A stretch of 64,000 nucleotides of DNA from Thalassobaculum_A sp040219215. Its GTDB lineage: Bacteria; Pseudomonadota; Alphaproteobacteria; Thalassobaculales; Thalassobaculaceae. The translations under genes were made by a program, and so were the position numbers. The notes under the pieces were generated by a model, which saw only the letters and a list, made by a program, of their open reading frames with translations, was not told the DNA's origin and did not search any database. The DNA is taken from positions 62,001-126,000 of the forward strand of contig NZ_JAVJSX010000044.1 in NCBI RefSeq assembly GCF_040219215.1, given 5' to 3'. Positions 44,719 through 52,885 of the stretch are shown here, piece by piece (position 1 is the first letter of the stretch; each line of letters starts with the position of its first letter).

Positions 44719-45477
44719 ATGACTGAGCAATTCGACGTCACCGGCCTCAGGGCGGTGGTAACCGGTGGCGCCGGCGACATCGGCCGGTGTCTGGTGGCCG
44801 GCCTGCTGGGCGGCGGGGCGAAGGTACTGGCCGTCGACCGCGATGCCGACGCGCTTCGCGACGCGATGGACGGGTGGGCCTGTGACCGGGTGGCCAGCGC
44901 ACTCTGCGACATTACCGACGAGGCTGCGGTGGACAGGCTGTTCGCCGACGATGTGGCAGATGGCCTGGGCGGCATCGACCTGCTGGTGAACAATGCCGGC
45001 ATCATGGTTCGCGCAGCGCCCGACGAGACCGAGTACGAGCGCTGGCGGTCGCTGATGAGCGTGAACGTGGACGCGGCGTTCCTGTGCGCGCGGGCTGCCG
45101 GACGGCTGATGAAGCCGCGTGGGCAGGGGGCCATCGTCAACATCTCCTCCATCGCGTCGGTCAAGGCGCTGGACGGCCGTGTCGCGTACTGCACCTCCAA
45201 GGCGGCAATCGCCCACATGACTCGCTCTCTGGCGCTGGAATGGGGGCCGTTCGGCATCCGCAGCAACGCCATCGCGCCGGGCTTCATCCGGACGCGCATG
45301 AACGCCGACCTGCGGCGCGATCCGGTGCGAACGGCGGCAATGACCGATCAGGTGCCGCTGAAGCGCTTCGCCGAACCGGAAGAACTGGTCGGGCCTCTGC
45401 TGTTCCTGGCGTCGTCGGCGGCGCGCTACGTGAACGGCCACATCCTGTTCGTCGACGGCGGCCTGCAGGTCACCTGA
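44719..45477 (+). CDS. Short-chain dehydrogenase/reductase
   Basis: A 252-residue classical SDR. The NAD(P) motif VTGGAGDIG lies at residues 14-22 and NNAG at 91-94. The catalytic Ser is in NISSIASV, with Tyr157 and Lys161 in VAYCTSKAAIAH. The acidic residue at the end of beta-2 (VLAVDRDADA) suggests NAD rather than NADP. It probably oxidises a sugar or sugar acid in the same pathway. The ATG at 44719 has GGAG about 8 bases upstream, 29 bases after the preceding gene. Confidence 0.93.
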   Translation: MTEQFDVTGLRAVVTGGAGDIGRCLVAGLLGGGAKVLAVDRDADALRDAMDGWACDRVASALCDITDEAAVDRLFADDVADGLGGIDLLVNNAGIMVRAAPDETEYERWRSLMSVNVDAAFLCARAAGRLMKPRGQGAIVNISSIASVKALDGRVAYCTSKAAIAHMTRSLALEWGPFGIRSNAIAPGFIRTRMNADLRRDPVRTAAMTDQVPLKRFAEPEELVGPLLFLASSAARYVNGHILFVDGGLQVT

Positions 45478-45513
45478 GGCCAGATTCCGTACGATGAAGG
45501 GAGGCGGGCCGGA

Positions 45514-45939
45514 TCAGGTCTCCTCGACCTGCTTCACGCCGCCCAGGCGGTAGTGCAGGAACGAGAAGCTGACGCCGAAGGTCAGGATGCCGACAACCGT
45601 GAGCTGTCCCGCAGTGATCAAGTCGTCGGTCGTCCGCAACTCGACCCAATCAGCCTCGACAAGGTACCAGGCGACGGCGGCGAACATGATGGTGATCAAC
45701 CCCACGCCGCCTTTCTGGAGTGAACGCCGGGTAATGTCGCCGATCGTGTAGAATCCGAAGCCGAGCGCACCGGCGATGGCGATTTGCAGCACATGTTCGC
45801 TCGGCGGCTGGATCGCGTCGGAGGTTACCCAGTGGTAGTAGGAATACCCGCTGGCGTTGTAGGCGCTGAACACGATGAAGATGCAGAACAGCACGCGTGC
45901 CAGCACGCCGCCTAGGTCAAGGGTGTGTACATATCCCAT
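45514..45939 (-). CDS. Four-span membrane protein of unknown function
   Basis: A 141-residue protein with four predicted membrane segments (about residues 12-32 with VLARVLFCIFIVFSAYNASG; 48-70; 80-98 with GLITIMFAAVAWYLVE; 110-130). A conserved-looking SGYSYYHWV and GDITRRSLQKGG connect them. It is similar to small four-span proteins annotated as DUF-type membrane proteins in alphaproteobacteria; I cannot give a function. It closes the catabolic island on the right by convergence with the SDR gene, and follows the 46006 gene in the same orientation with a 66-base gap. Confidence 0.75.
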   Translation of the reverse strand: MGYVHTLDLGGVLARVLFCIFIVFSAYNASGYSYYHWVTSDAIQPPSEHVLQIAIAGALGFGFYTIGDITRRSLQKGGVGLITIMFAAVAWYLVEADWVELRTTDDLITAGQLTVVGILTFGVSFSFLHYRLGGVKQVEET

Positions 45940-46005
45940 GGCCGCCCTCCGGCCTGTCCCGGATTCACAGCCGAACCGGTACGGCCCAACTGCGATTGCC
46001 GAAAC

Positions 46006-47040
46006 TTATCGCGTGGCGCCGGGCGCTGCAACGGCGGATGGACTGGGGCATCCGGCGCCCAGCATTGCCGCACAGACAGCAGCGGCTGCTTCCTGACGGA
46101 TGATCGAGGATGCGCGGGTGTGGGCGTCCCGAACGATCCGGCGCAACCCAGCTTCAAACGCGGGCCGGTTGGTGGCGCTGTCAATCCGGTTGACGGTGTA
46201 ATCAAGACCCCAGATTCCCGCTGAGACTGCGGCTAGCGTCGCGATGGCCGCGCCGGTACCGGACACATTGGCGACTGGCGATGCAACAAGGCCGCCGACG
46301 AGTGGCGCCATCAGCAGGCGGGTGACCACGCTGATCGTACGGCTGGCCAGCGGCCGCAGCGACCGGACCAGCACTTCGTCGGTCGTGCCGCCGGCGTCTT
46401 CTTTGGCATTCAGCATGGCGCGTTGCAGCAGACCGGCCGGGGCAGGGGCACCAAGCAGCCCTGTCGACAGCAGTGGATCGCCATAACGCTGCAGAGCCGG
46501 CTGCGGATCAGTGCCAAGTTGCGTCGCCAGCCGCCGAATGCGAGCGCGCCGCGCTGTCGCCAGCTGGGTGTCCAGCGCTGCCAGCCTGACCATCGCCCTG
46601 TGCCAGGCTGCTTCAAGTGAGCGGGCGGTTTGGTCGGGCAGCACGACCGTGTCGTCGAACCGCTCAACCACCACGAGAGCCAGGCGGTCGTGCACGGACT
46701 TCGGGTCCGGCGTTCCGCCGTCGTAGATCTCGCGCGCCGCCTCGGTGGCGCCGACATAGGCGAGATCCCAGGCAGTGAACAGGCTCGACAGCCAGCCGAA
46801 CACCCAGTCGGAATACGCGGTCACGCGGCGATCCATGGCGTCGAAAGGTGATGAGATCGCGCTGTCGGCCAGCCTCGGCCCAGCGCGATGCAGCGTCGCT
46901 GCGTCAATGGCAGTCCAGGAAGCGGACTGCGCGTCCAACCGGTCGGCGGCTGCGGGCAGTGGCGCCAAGACCATCCAAAGAAGCAGCAGCGCGATTGTTG
47001 GCGTCGACACCCAGGCCCGCGTGCGAGGCACCGCAATCAT
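46006..47040 (-). CDS. Exported protein with C-terminal glycine-rich membrane segment
   Basis: A 344-residue protein. The signal peptide core lies at about 13-30 (TIALLLLWMVLAPLPAAAD). A large helical periplasmic part (30-225) contains YSDWVFGWLSSLFTAWDLAYVGA. Two Gly/Ala-rich hydrophobic stretches lie at about 235-280 (LLMAPLVGGLVASPVANVSG and IATLAAVSAGIWGLDYTV), followed by a helical C-terminal tail. The architecture, a helical periplasmic body plus a zipper-type membrane piece, matches the theme of this block. No family recognised. It is divergent from the operon starting at 47249. Confidence 0.68.
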   Translation of the reverse strand: MIAVPRTRAWVSTPTIALLLLWMVLAPLPAAADRLDAQSASWTAIDAATLHRAGPRLADSAISSPFDAMDRRVTAYSDWVFGWLSSLFTAWDLAYVGATEAAREIYDGGTPDPKSVHDRLALVVVERFDDTVVLPDQTARSLEAAWHRAMVRLAALDTQLATARRARIRRLATQLGTDPQPALQRYGDPLLSTGLLGAPAPAGLLQRAMLNAKEDAGGTTDEVLVRSLRPLASRTISVVTRLLMAPLVGGLVASPVANVSGTGAAIATLAAVSAGIWGLDYTVNRIDSATNRPAFEAGLRRIVRDAHTRASSIIRQEAAAAVCAAMLGAGCPSPSAVAAPGATR

Positions 47041-47248
47041 CCACGTTATCCTGATTAATGCGATCGAAGCACTATCAGGCTCTGGTGCGGCCAGCTACCC
47101 CGACGATCAAAGTTTATACTGCATCGCGAAGAAAGACGGTGGCGTGCCGATAACGCGAATGTCATCATAGCGCTGTAATTCCAGAACGGATGCAAGACGT
47201 CGGCATCAGCGTTGGCGTTGGAAACGGAATGACCTGAAGGAGAAGCAG

Positions 47249-47692
47249 ATGCGCGCCTGGCAAATCGCCGTTTTCATGTTCGGAGCTTTGATGCTGCCGG
47301 CTTCCGGCGTTCAGGCCCAGACGGCCGGTTCGACTACGCCGCCGGCGGCGGCCGCTCCCTCTCAGGATTCGGCGAGCGCTGCTCAAAAGGTGCTGACGCC
47401 GGAGCAGATCGAGGAACTGCAGTCGATGGTGGGTCGCATGCAATCGGCCATGCAGGACATGGTGAACTCGGCGCGCAGCACGGCGGGCAGGTTGGCGAGC
47501 GGCAGTCAGACCGTCGTGCTCAGCACCAACGAGATTGCGGCGATCGCAATTGGTGCCGCGGGCGGGGCCATTCTGATTGATCTGCTTGGTGGTGGCGGCT
47601 TGGCGACGATCGCCGGTGCCGTCGTCGGCGGTGTGGCGGCGCATTGGTTCGTAACGGCCCCCCCAATGGGGCAGACGACGGGAACGATCTGA
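47249..47692 (+). CDS. Exported glycine-zipper membrane protein (family A)
   Basis: A 147-residue protein. The signal peptide ends near GVQAQ. A low-complexity Ser/Ala/Pro linker (25-50) follows, then a predicted coiled-coil-like helix (LTPEQIEELQSMVGRMQSAMQDMVNSAR). A long Gly-rich hydrophobic segment (EIAAIAIGAAGGAILIDLLGGGGLATIAGAVVGGVAAHWFV) has repeated GxxxG spacing; only its features matter here. The ribosome site is AAGGAG, 8 bases before the ATG. It opens the operon that leads to the Mic60-like gene. The zipper segment suggests self-assembly in a membrane. Confidence 0.75.
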   Translation: MRAWQIAVFMFGALMLPASGVQAQTAGSTTPPAAAAPSQDSASAAQKVLTPEQIEELQSMVGRMQSAMQDMVNSARSTAGRLASGSQTVVLSTNEIAAIAIGAAGGAILIDLLGGGGLATIAGAVVGGVAAHWFVTAPPMGQTTGTI

Positions 47693-47759
47693 ACTGCGTC
47701 GTTATCAATCGATGGCGCAGTTGGCATGAGTCGGCTGCTTCATCGTTAATAGCTTGAAA

Positions 47760-47800
47760 CATCAGGCCCGATGCGGTTTGTACATGCATCCGGCCTGATG
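47760..47800. promoter_or_regulatory. Imperfect 15-base inverted repeat between 47249 and 47832 genes
   Basis: CATCAGGCCcGATGC (47760-47774) pairs with GCATCcGGCCTGATG (47786-47800) with one C-C mismatch and an 11-base loop. There is no T-run after it, so it is not a standard terminator. It could attenuate transcription, protect the 47249 mRNA 3' end, or be a protein-binding site. Confidence 0.55.
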
Positions 47801-47831
47801 ATTGGGCTGTGCAAGGACGGGCGACACTGAG

Positions 47832-48284
47832 ATGGACCACACGATGCCGCAGGGGACGGATGGTCGGCGCCGGTTTGCGGACACGGTCCGCATCGAGGCG
47901 ATGAACGGCGGCTTCATCCGGGCGGATGAGGAACGGCGGCTGCTGCAGGACGGCATGGCGCGCTACAATCTGTCATTGGAGGAAGCGCGGGGGGTGCTGC
48001 TCTCGACGGTCAATGACCAGGGCTTCTCGCTGCAGCGTGCGACCGAGGCCGAGATTCGAGACCTGATCCTGGTTCAGTCGGCGCGAAACCGAGGCCGCCG
48101 GTTGTCCAAGGCGGAATTCCAGCAAGCGGTCGAAATGTATCGGGCGAAGACCAAGGGGCGGGTGTCGGTCGACGAAGCCCGGCTGCGCGTCAAGGCGATT
48201 ATGGAGGAGAACGACGTTCAGCCCAAAAGGGCTGGGTGGGTGATCCGGTCGCGGCGCTGGTACAATTCGATCAAGGCCACCTGA
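47832..48284 (+). CDS. Stand-alone 'GGF...RRWYN' domain protein
   Basis: A 150-residue soluble protein. It aligns over nearly its full length with residues 5-132 of the protein at 38874 (shared GGF, RADEERRLL/SREQERAL, ARYNLSLEEARGV, AEFQQAVEMYRAK, VKAIMEEN, IRSRRWYNSI). It is helical, and the conserved acidic and Arg/Trp positions recall TerB-like or EF-hand-like helical domains, but I cannot name it. It lies between the zipper protein and the first Mic60-like gene; the gap to the latter is 50 bases. Probably a cytoplasmic partner of the membrane proteins. Confidence 0.7.
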   Translation: MDHTMPQGTDGRRRFADTVRIEAMNGGFIRADEERRLLQDGMARYNLSLEEARGVLLSTVNDQGFSLQRATEAEIRDLILVQSARNRGRRLSKAEFQQAVEMYRAKTKGRVSVDEARLRVKAIMEENDVQPKRAGWVIRSRRWYNSIKAT

Positions 48285-48334
48285 ATCTAGAATGGAGCGA
48301 TCCGGCTTGTCGCCGGTGGAGGGGGACTGCGGGT

Positions 48335-49735
48335 ATGGCAAACCGACCGTTACCGAACGTGGATCCCGACGCGCTGTCGAAGCTTGCCAGCCAGTATCCG
48401 GGCAGCAGCGACGGGCGCGCGGAGCCTAAGCTAGGCGGTAGCGGAGGCGGCGGCGGGTCTACCGGCGGCGGCCCGGGCGATGGCGGCGGCGATCGTCCAT
48501 CGGCCAAAGCCGGTGCCGTGACCAAGCCGGAAACCGCTGTGAAGCCGGCTGCAAGAAGCGGCGCTGTTTGGCCAGCGCTTTTTGCCGGCGTCGCCATCGT
48601 TGCTGCGTTTGCATCACTGGCGGCTCCCAGCCTGCGGAGTGAGGCACGGGCGCTTCTCCAGCGGTACATTCCGCAGATGGAAGCCAAGACCGTTGATCTC
48701 ATTACCGGTCACGACACGCGCCGGCTGGAGGTTACCTACGATGGTCTGGATCAGCGGATCGCAACACTGACCGAAGCGCTCGGACGGATCGCGGCGGCCC
48801 CGGGGCTGGATCCCGCGGCGGCGCGCGAACTGCTGCTCAAGACCGAGCAGAACCAGCGACTGAGTGCCGTTGAAGCCGCAAACGCCGATCAAAAGTCAGC
48901 GCTGGACGGGATCACCGGTCGCCTTGACGGAGTCGATCAGCAGATAGCGGGACTCGACGAGGTTCGGCAGTCGGTCGATGCGCTTGGGGGACGGGCGGCG
49001 TCGGCGGAGCAAGCGCTGACCGCGCTGCAGGACACCCTCGGAGCGGTTCAGGCCAAACTTGCTTCCCTTGAGGAGGCGGATGCCCAGGCGATTGCGCTGA
49101 TCGAAAGCATGTCCGGCCGGTTCGACGCCCTTTCGGCCGAGATCACCAAGGCTCACGAACGGTTGGTACCGGTCGCCGAGTTGACCAATCGGGTTGCCGA
49201 GCAACGCAAATCGATGGAACTCCCGCTGATCGGCATGACCCAGCTTCGGATCGCCCTCGACCGCGATACGCCGTTCAAGATGGAACTCGCACTGGCCAAG
49301 CAACTGGTCGGTGATGACAAGGAGGCATTGGCGGCTCTGGCGACGCTGGACTCACAGGCTGGTACTGGAGTGGCGAGCTTGCGTAGCCTGCGGCGCGACT
49401 TCGCGTTCGCGGCGACCCAGATGGGCGGCTCGTTAACGGTGATGCGCAGCTGGACGCAGCGACTGAGTTCCTGGGTCGAGGTTCTGGTCGGCACCCGTTC
49501 GGTACCTGAGGCCGACCCGATCGGACAGATTTCATCGGCGATCGCATCGATCGACGCGGTGCTTGAGGCCGGCCAGCTGGATCTGGCAATCAATGAGGCA
49601 GTCGCCTTGAACAACCGGCAGAGCGACGTGTTGCTCGACGGCTGGATTGTCGAGGCGCGCCGCCGCCTGGCAACCGAACGCGCATACGATCAGCTGTCGG
49701 CACGGATCTACGCCCGGATTGCAACCCCCGGGTAA
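48335..49735 (+). CDS. Mic60/mitofilin-like membrane protein, copy 1
   Basis: A 466-residue protein with the layout of alphaproteobacterial mitofilin. A disordered Gly/Pro/Lys-rich cytoplasmic N terminus (1-75, including a GSGGGGGSTGGGPGDGGG linker) is followed by one membrane segment (about 78-97, WPALFAGVAIVAAFASLA). A long coiled coil (about 115-310) precedes the C-terminal mitofilin-type domain (about 325-466). The C-terminal domain has the pattern L.IALDRDTPFKMELALAKQL, WTQRLSSWVEVLVGTRSVPE and SIDAVLEAGQLDLAINEAVAL...LLDGWIVEARRRLATERAYDQL (parts only quoted). Mic60 shapes inner-membrane folds in mitochondria and in alphaproteobacteria. Start at ATG 48335 after GGAGGGG. No heme genes, its usual neighbours, are nearby. 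Confidence 0.78.
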   Translation: MANRPLPNVDPDALSKLASQYPGSSDGRAEPKLGGSGGGGGSTGGGPGDGGGDRPSAKAGAVTKPETAVKPAARSGAVWPALFAGVAIVAAFASLAAPSLRSEARALLQRYIPQMEAKTVDLITGHDTRRLEVTYDGLDQRIATLTEALGRIAAAPGLDPAAARELLLKTEQNQRLSAVEAANADQKSALDGITGRLDGVDQQIAGLDEVRQSVDALGGRAASAEQALTALQDTLGAVQAKLASLEEADAQAIALIESMSGRFDALSAEITKAHERLVPVAELTNRVAEQRKSMELPLIGMTQLRIALDRDTPFKMELALAKQLVGDDKEALAALATLDSQAGTGVASLRSLRRDFAFAATQMGGSLTVMRSWTQRLSSWVEVLVGTRSVPEADPIGQISSAIASIDAVLEAGQLDLAINEAVALNNRQSDVLLDGWIVEARRRLATERAYDQLSARIYARIATPG

Positions 49736-49807
49736 GGCGCTGATCCAACTCGGTGGCCGGTAGTCATACCCGCTAAGGCGGCTGCGGAACTCACGATCGA
49801 GGACGTC

Positions 49808-50431
49808 GTGGTGGACGGTGAGTTCGAGAGACTGCTCGGCTGGGTTGGCGCGCTGGGACTGAAGGCAATTTCCGGGGGCTTTCTCATTGCGATGCCCATC
49901 GCGGCGTTGGCTCTGCTGGGACTGCTCCATCGCCTGCCGAACCTTCGCGGCTACTGGCACGTGCCAATCGTGACGAGGCCGGCCGTCGTTGCCGGGGTGT
50001 TGCTCGGATGGGCGGTGCTGTACGCCAACCCGCACAGCCCAAGTTTTCGGATCTCCGCCATCTTCGAGGTTGGGGGGATTTGGGATCTTCCGTGGACCTT
50101 CTTTCTAAGGTACCGGGCCGATCCCGCGCTGTACGGCTACGAAGCACTCATGCCCGTCGTTCAGAGCCCGGATACGGCTCCGGTCCTGGCACTGGTGGTG
50201 CTGCTCATCACCATCCTTCTGGCCGTGTCAGTTGTCGCGGCGTTGATCTATCTCAGAGGCATCGACCTCGCAGCCGGCCTTGTCGGGATCGCGTTCCTCT
50301 GCCTGTTCTCCCAAGCTCTCGCCGTCTACGTGATTACGTTGATTGCTTATACGTTCAACACTCTGAATTTTTGGGCGGCCGCGGTAGCGCTTGTGATACT
50401 TCAGTATTATCGCAGAGCGGCGGCTCATTGA
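49808..50431 (+). CDS. Multi-span membrane protein of unknown function
   Basis: A 207-residue protein with about five hydrophobic segments (about 18-38 GLKAISGGFLIAMPIAALALLG; 58-75; 120-145 VLALVVLLITILLAVSVVAAL; 150-172; 178-198). An aromatic-rich loop (WDLPWTFFLRYRADPALYGYEAL) lies between the second and third. It lies between the two Mic60-like genes (72-base and 106-base gaps, same strand), so it is probably part of their operon and may be a membrane partner. GTG start at 49808 or 49811. No family recognised. Confidence 0.68.
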   Translation: MVDGEFERLLGWVGALGLKAISGGFLIAMPIAALALLGLLHRLPNLRGYWHVPIVTRPAVVAGVLLGWAVLYANPHSPSFRISAIFEVGGIWDLPWTFFLRYRADPALYGYEALMPVVQSPDTAPVLALVVLLITILLAVSVVAALIYLRGIDLAAGLVGIAFLCLFSQALAVYVITLIAYTFNTLNFWAAAVALVILQYYRRAAAH

Positions 50432-50537
50432 GTGAGTTGGATTGGATTATGCTGCACGTGCGTCTTGACTCGTTTGGCCCGTGCCCCATGATCGAGCAAC
50501 GCTTTTCTTGAACCAGCCACGATTGATCGGAGGCAAA

Positions 50538-51521
50538 ATGGCCGACGAAACCAAGCGACCCGCGCGTTCACGGTCGACCAGAGCAGCGCCGAAAGCGCCG
50601 GCTCGGTCGAGCAAGGCAGCCGAGGCTCCCGTGGCATCTGAAACACCGGTGGAAACGATCGAGGCAGCGCCGAAGGTTGAAGCGGCGCCGGCTCCCGCTG
50701 CCCATGCGTCTCCGGCCCCGGATCGGGTGGCGAGCGCTGGTTCCGGAAACGGCGGGGTGGCGATGGCGGGTCTGTTTGCCGGTGTGATCGGCATCGTCCT
50801 GGCGCTGACCTATCCGCAATGGACACCGATCGTGTACGGATCGACGGGATCCAGCAATCGGGTCACGGCCGACCAGGTGCGCTCCGAGTTGAAGGGCGAG
50901 ATCGCCGCTTTGAAGGCGACGGTCTCAGCCATGACCGAGCAGCAGGTCGCGCTGGAGCAAGCAATCCGCACCGCCAAGCTTCCGGGCATCCTGATGGTCG
51001 CGGAAGATCTGCGTGTGGCGTTGGCCGATTCCAAGCCCTATGCGGGACCGCTCAACCTGTTCCGCGCGTTGACGGGGGGTGACGAGGCCGCCGGTCGGAT
51101 CATCGCGTCCATCGAGGCGCGGGCCGAGGTCGGTGTGCCGAGCATCAGCGACCTGCAGGATCGCTTTGACGACGCTGCCCACGCCATCCTGACCGCGGAG
51201 CAGCGACCGCAGGCGCAAGGCGATCTGGCATCTCAGGTTTCGGAGACCATGGCGAGCTTGACGGCCGCAACGATGCGGCTGCGTTGGCGACTTGACGGCG
51301 CGCCGACCGGAGACGGTGTCCCGGCGGTGGTGGCGCGTGCCGAGCAGTCGGTCGGGAAGGGCGAGTTCCAGACGGCGATCGATACACTCAGCGTATTGCC
51401 GGCGGATCGCGCGGCGCTGGCGGCTTCGTGGATTGAGCTTGTCCGGGCACGCCTTGCCGCGGAGACCGTTCGCGAGGAGCTGGATTCCTACATCATTGTG
51501 ACGGCGTCGCGCATACAGTAG
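50538..51521 (+). CDS. Mic60/mitofilin-like membrane protein, copy 2
   Basis: A 327-residue protein, shorter than copy 1 but with the same order. A disordered Ala/Pro/Lys-rich cytoplasmic N terminus (1-70) precedes one membrane segment (about 73-92, GVAMAGLFAGVIGIVLAL). A short coiled coil (105-145, RSELKGEIAALKATVSAMTEQQ) leads to a C-terminal mitofilin-type helical region (150-327). That region contains LRVALADSKPYAGPLNLFRAL and ends VVARAEQSVGKGEFQTAIDTLSVLPADR...SWIELVRARLAAETVREELD (excerpts). The C-terminal pattern is the recurrent 'RAE..L..G.....I..L..LP......W...AR.RLA.E.A...L' of bacterial Mic60. ATG at 50538, GGAGG 6 bases upstream. Confidence 0.78.
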   Translation: MADETKRPARSRSTRAAPKAPARSSKAAEAPVASETPVETIEAAPKVEAAPAPAAHASPAPDRVASAGSGNGGVAMAGLFAGVIGIVLALTYPQWTPIVYGSTGSSNRVTADQVRSELKGEIAALKATVSAMTEQQVALEQAIRTAKLPGILMVAEDLRVALADSKPYAGPLNLFRALTGGDEAAGRIIASIEARAEVGVPSISDLQDRFDDAAHAILTAEQRPQAQGDLASQVSETMASLTAATMRLRWRLDGAPTGDGVPAVVARAEQSVGKGEFQTAIDTLSVLPADRAALAASWIELVRARLAAETVREELDSYIIVTASRIQ

Positions 51522-51533
51522 CGCGTCTGTCGA

Positions 51534-52178
51534 TCACGTCCCGAGAAGCGCCGGCTCAAGTTCACGCGCGAGCCGGCGGATCTCCATCGATGCCGTGGCT
51601 TTGGGCGCCAGCTCCTGCGGCGACGACCCGTGATACGATGCCTCCTGGAACACGGCCCGGTCACCGATCCTGGCGTCGACCGGGTTGAGGCCGAGTGCTT
51701 CGAGCTGGCGCTCCGTGTGTCGGACGACCGTTGCCCGTTTCACACGGTTCAGGACGGTGCGGAACGCAATGTCCCGTCGTGTCAGGGCGCTGGCGCTCTG
51801 AATGACTTTCTTCATTTTGCTGGCTTCGAACAGGCTGGCTTCGTCCGCCATCACCGGTATGAGCACGAGATCGGCGATCCCGACGGCGTAGATCATCGAC
51901 TGGTTTCCGAAGCCGGCGGTATCGACGATGACGATGTCGGCCCGTTCGCTCAGGTCCTGAACCGCTCCGATGATGGCATGCTCGTCGGAGGTCGCCTGAG
52001 CTTCGACGTTGTCGTAGCTGGAACCCTTGCGGAACCACCGCGTGGCAGCCTGGTTCGGATCGGTGTCGAGCATTGCGACGCGCTTGCCGTCGTTGCGCCA
52101 ATACGCCGCAAGCGATGCGGCAATAGTGGTTTTGCCCGTTCCGCCCTTGCTGGTGGCGACGACAAGAACGCTAGCCAT
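51534..52178 (-). CDS. ParA-family ATPase (orphan, no ParB)
   Basis: A 214-residue deviant-Walker ATPase. Walker A is KGGTGKTT (residues 11-18; Lys11 and Lys16), switch I MLDTDPNQAA (about 38-47), switch II region IVDTAGFG, and a specificity-loop region PVMADEASLFEASKMK. ParA/MinD proteins dimerise on ATP and bind DNA or membranes to position cargo. No parB, parS or partner is adjacent, and the C terminus lacks an obvious MinD-type amphipathic helix. It is convergent with the second Mic60-like gene and divergent from 52328. The frame extends 12 codons upstream, but ATG 52178 starts the conserved beta strand. Confidence 0.9.
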   Translation of the reverse strand: MASVLVVATSKGGTGKTTIAASLAAYWRNDGKRVAMLDTDPNQAATRWFRKGSSYDNVEAQATSDEHAIIGAVQDLSERADIVIVDTAGFGNQSMIYAVGIADLVLIPVMADEASLFEASKMKKVIQSASALTRRDIAFRTVLNRVKRATVVRHTERQLEALGLNPVDARIGDRAVFQEASYHGSSPQELAPKATASMEIRRLARELEPALLGT

Positions 52179-52327
52179 GTTATGTGTCGCTCCGTTGATC
52201 CACCCTTTGGTCATAATGGCCGATCGTCCTTTGAACGCAATGCCCGCGTTGCGTGGCGGGCGGGAATGGGGTTTCCTACGCCGTCGAGCCGAATCGGCTC
52301 TGGGGACCGGAAGCGGAAGAGTTCACG

Positions 52328-52885
52328 ATGAAGGGAGTCCTGGTCGCGGTGATGCTGGTTGCTGCGACGGTTTCGGGTGGCGCGGCACCGGTGCGTGCGG
52401 GCGCCCTGGGCGATGCCGTCGTGTCGGTTGGCGGCTGGTTGAGCGAGCTTGAGGCCGCGCTTTCGGCTTGGATCGACAAGACCGTCGGCCAGATCACCGG
52501 AGCACAGGACGACACACGGTCGGCGGATGCGTTTCGACGGTTGGCGATCGAAGCGCCGGAGCAACTGGACGTTCTGGCTGCTCGGGCAGGGTACGCGCTT
52601 TCGAGCTACGCGGTTGCGCGGGCCGATCGGCAGGATCTGACACTCAACTTCCGCCATGACCGCGACCTCGCTACGGACGAACGACTGGCGCTGCTGCGAG
52701 AGTTGAACGACCGGGCGTCGATCGATGCCAGACCCGAGCTTGCGCTCGTTCGCATTCTCCTTGATGCCGCCGATTGGCGTGACGCGGGGCCAAGCGCGCG
52801 GTTTCGTTTGACGGGCGTCGAGGTACAGGTGGACGATTCCGTGTCGTCCCGGCTGATCTTCTCCGAACCTGCGGTGGTGCGATAA
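52328..52885 (+). CDS. Small periplasmic protein of unknown function
   Basis: A 185-residue protein with a signal peptide (MKGVLVAVMLVAATVSGGAAPVRA, cleaved near ARAG). The mature chain is mostly helical with VGGWLSELEAALSAWIDKTVGQI, TFRHDRDLATDERLALLREL-type segments and a final beta-like end. The WLSELEAALSAW part recalls FGWLSSLFTAW in the 46006 protein. Its stop and the next gene's start overlap (TAATG), so it is translationally coupled to the dioxygenase, an odd pairing. The ATG has AGAG 9 bases upstream. No family recognised. Confidence 0.65.
   Translation: MKGVLVAVMLVAATVSGGAAPVRAGALGDAVVSVGGWLSELEAALSAWIDKTVGQITGAQDDTRSADAFRRLAIEAPEQLDVLAARAGYALSSYAVARADRQDLTLNFRHDRDLATDERLALLRELNDRASIDARPELALVRILLDAADWRDAGPSARFRLTGVEVQVDDSVSSRLIFSEPAVVR

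Noticed and set aside
39767..45477. Catabolic island as a recently transferred mobile element
   Set aside because: No integrase, transposase, tRNA or flanking repeats other than a local 11-base slippage repeat; base composition looks like its neighbours by eye.
51534..52214. Chromosome or plasmid partition locus
   Set aside because: No ParB-like gene, no parS-like repeat and no replication gene is present near the ParA-family ATPase.
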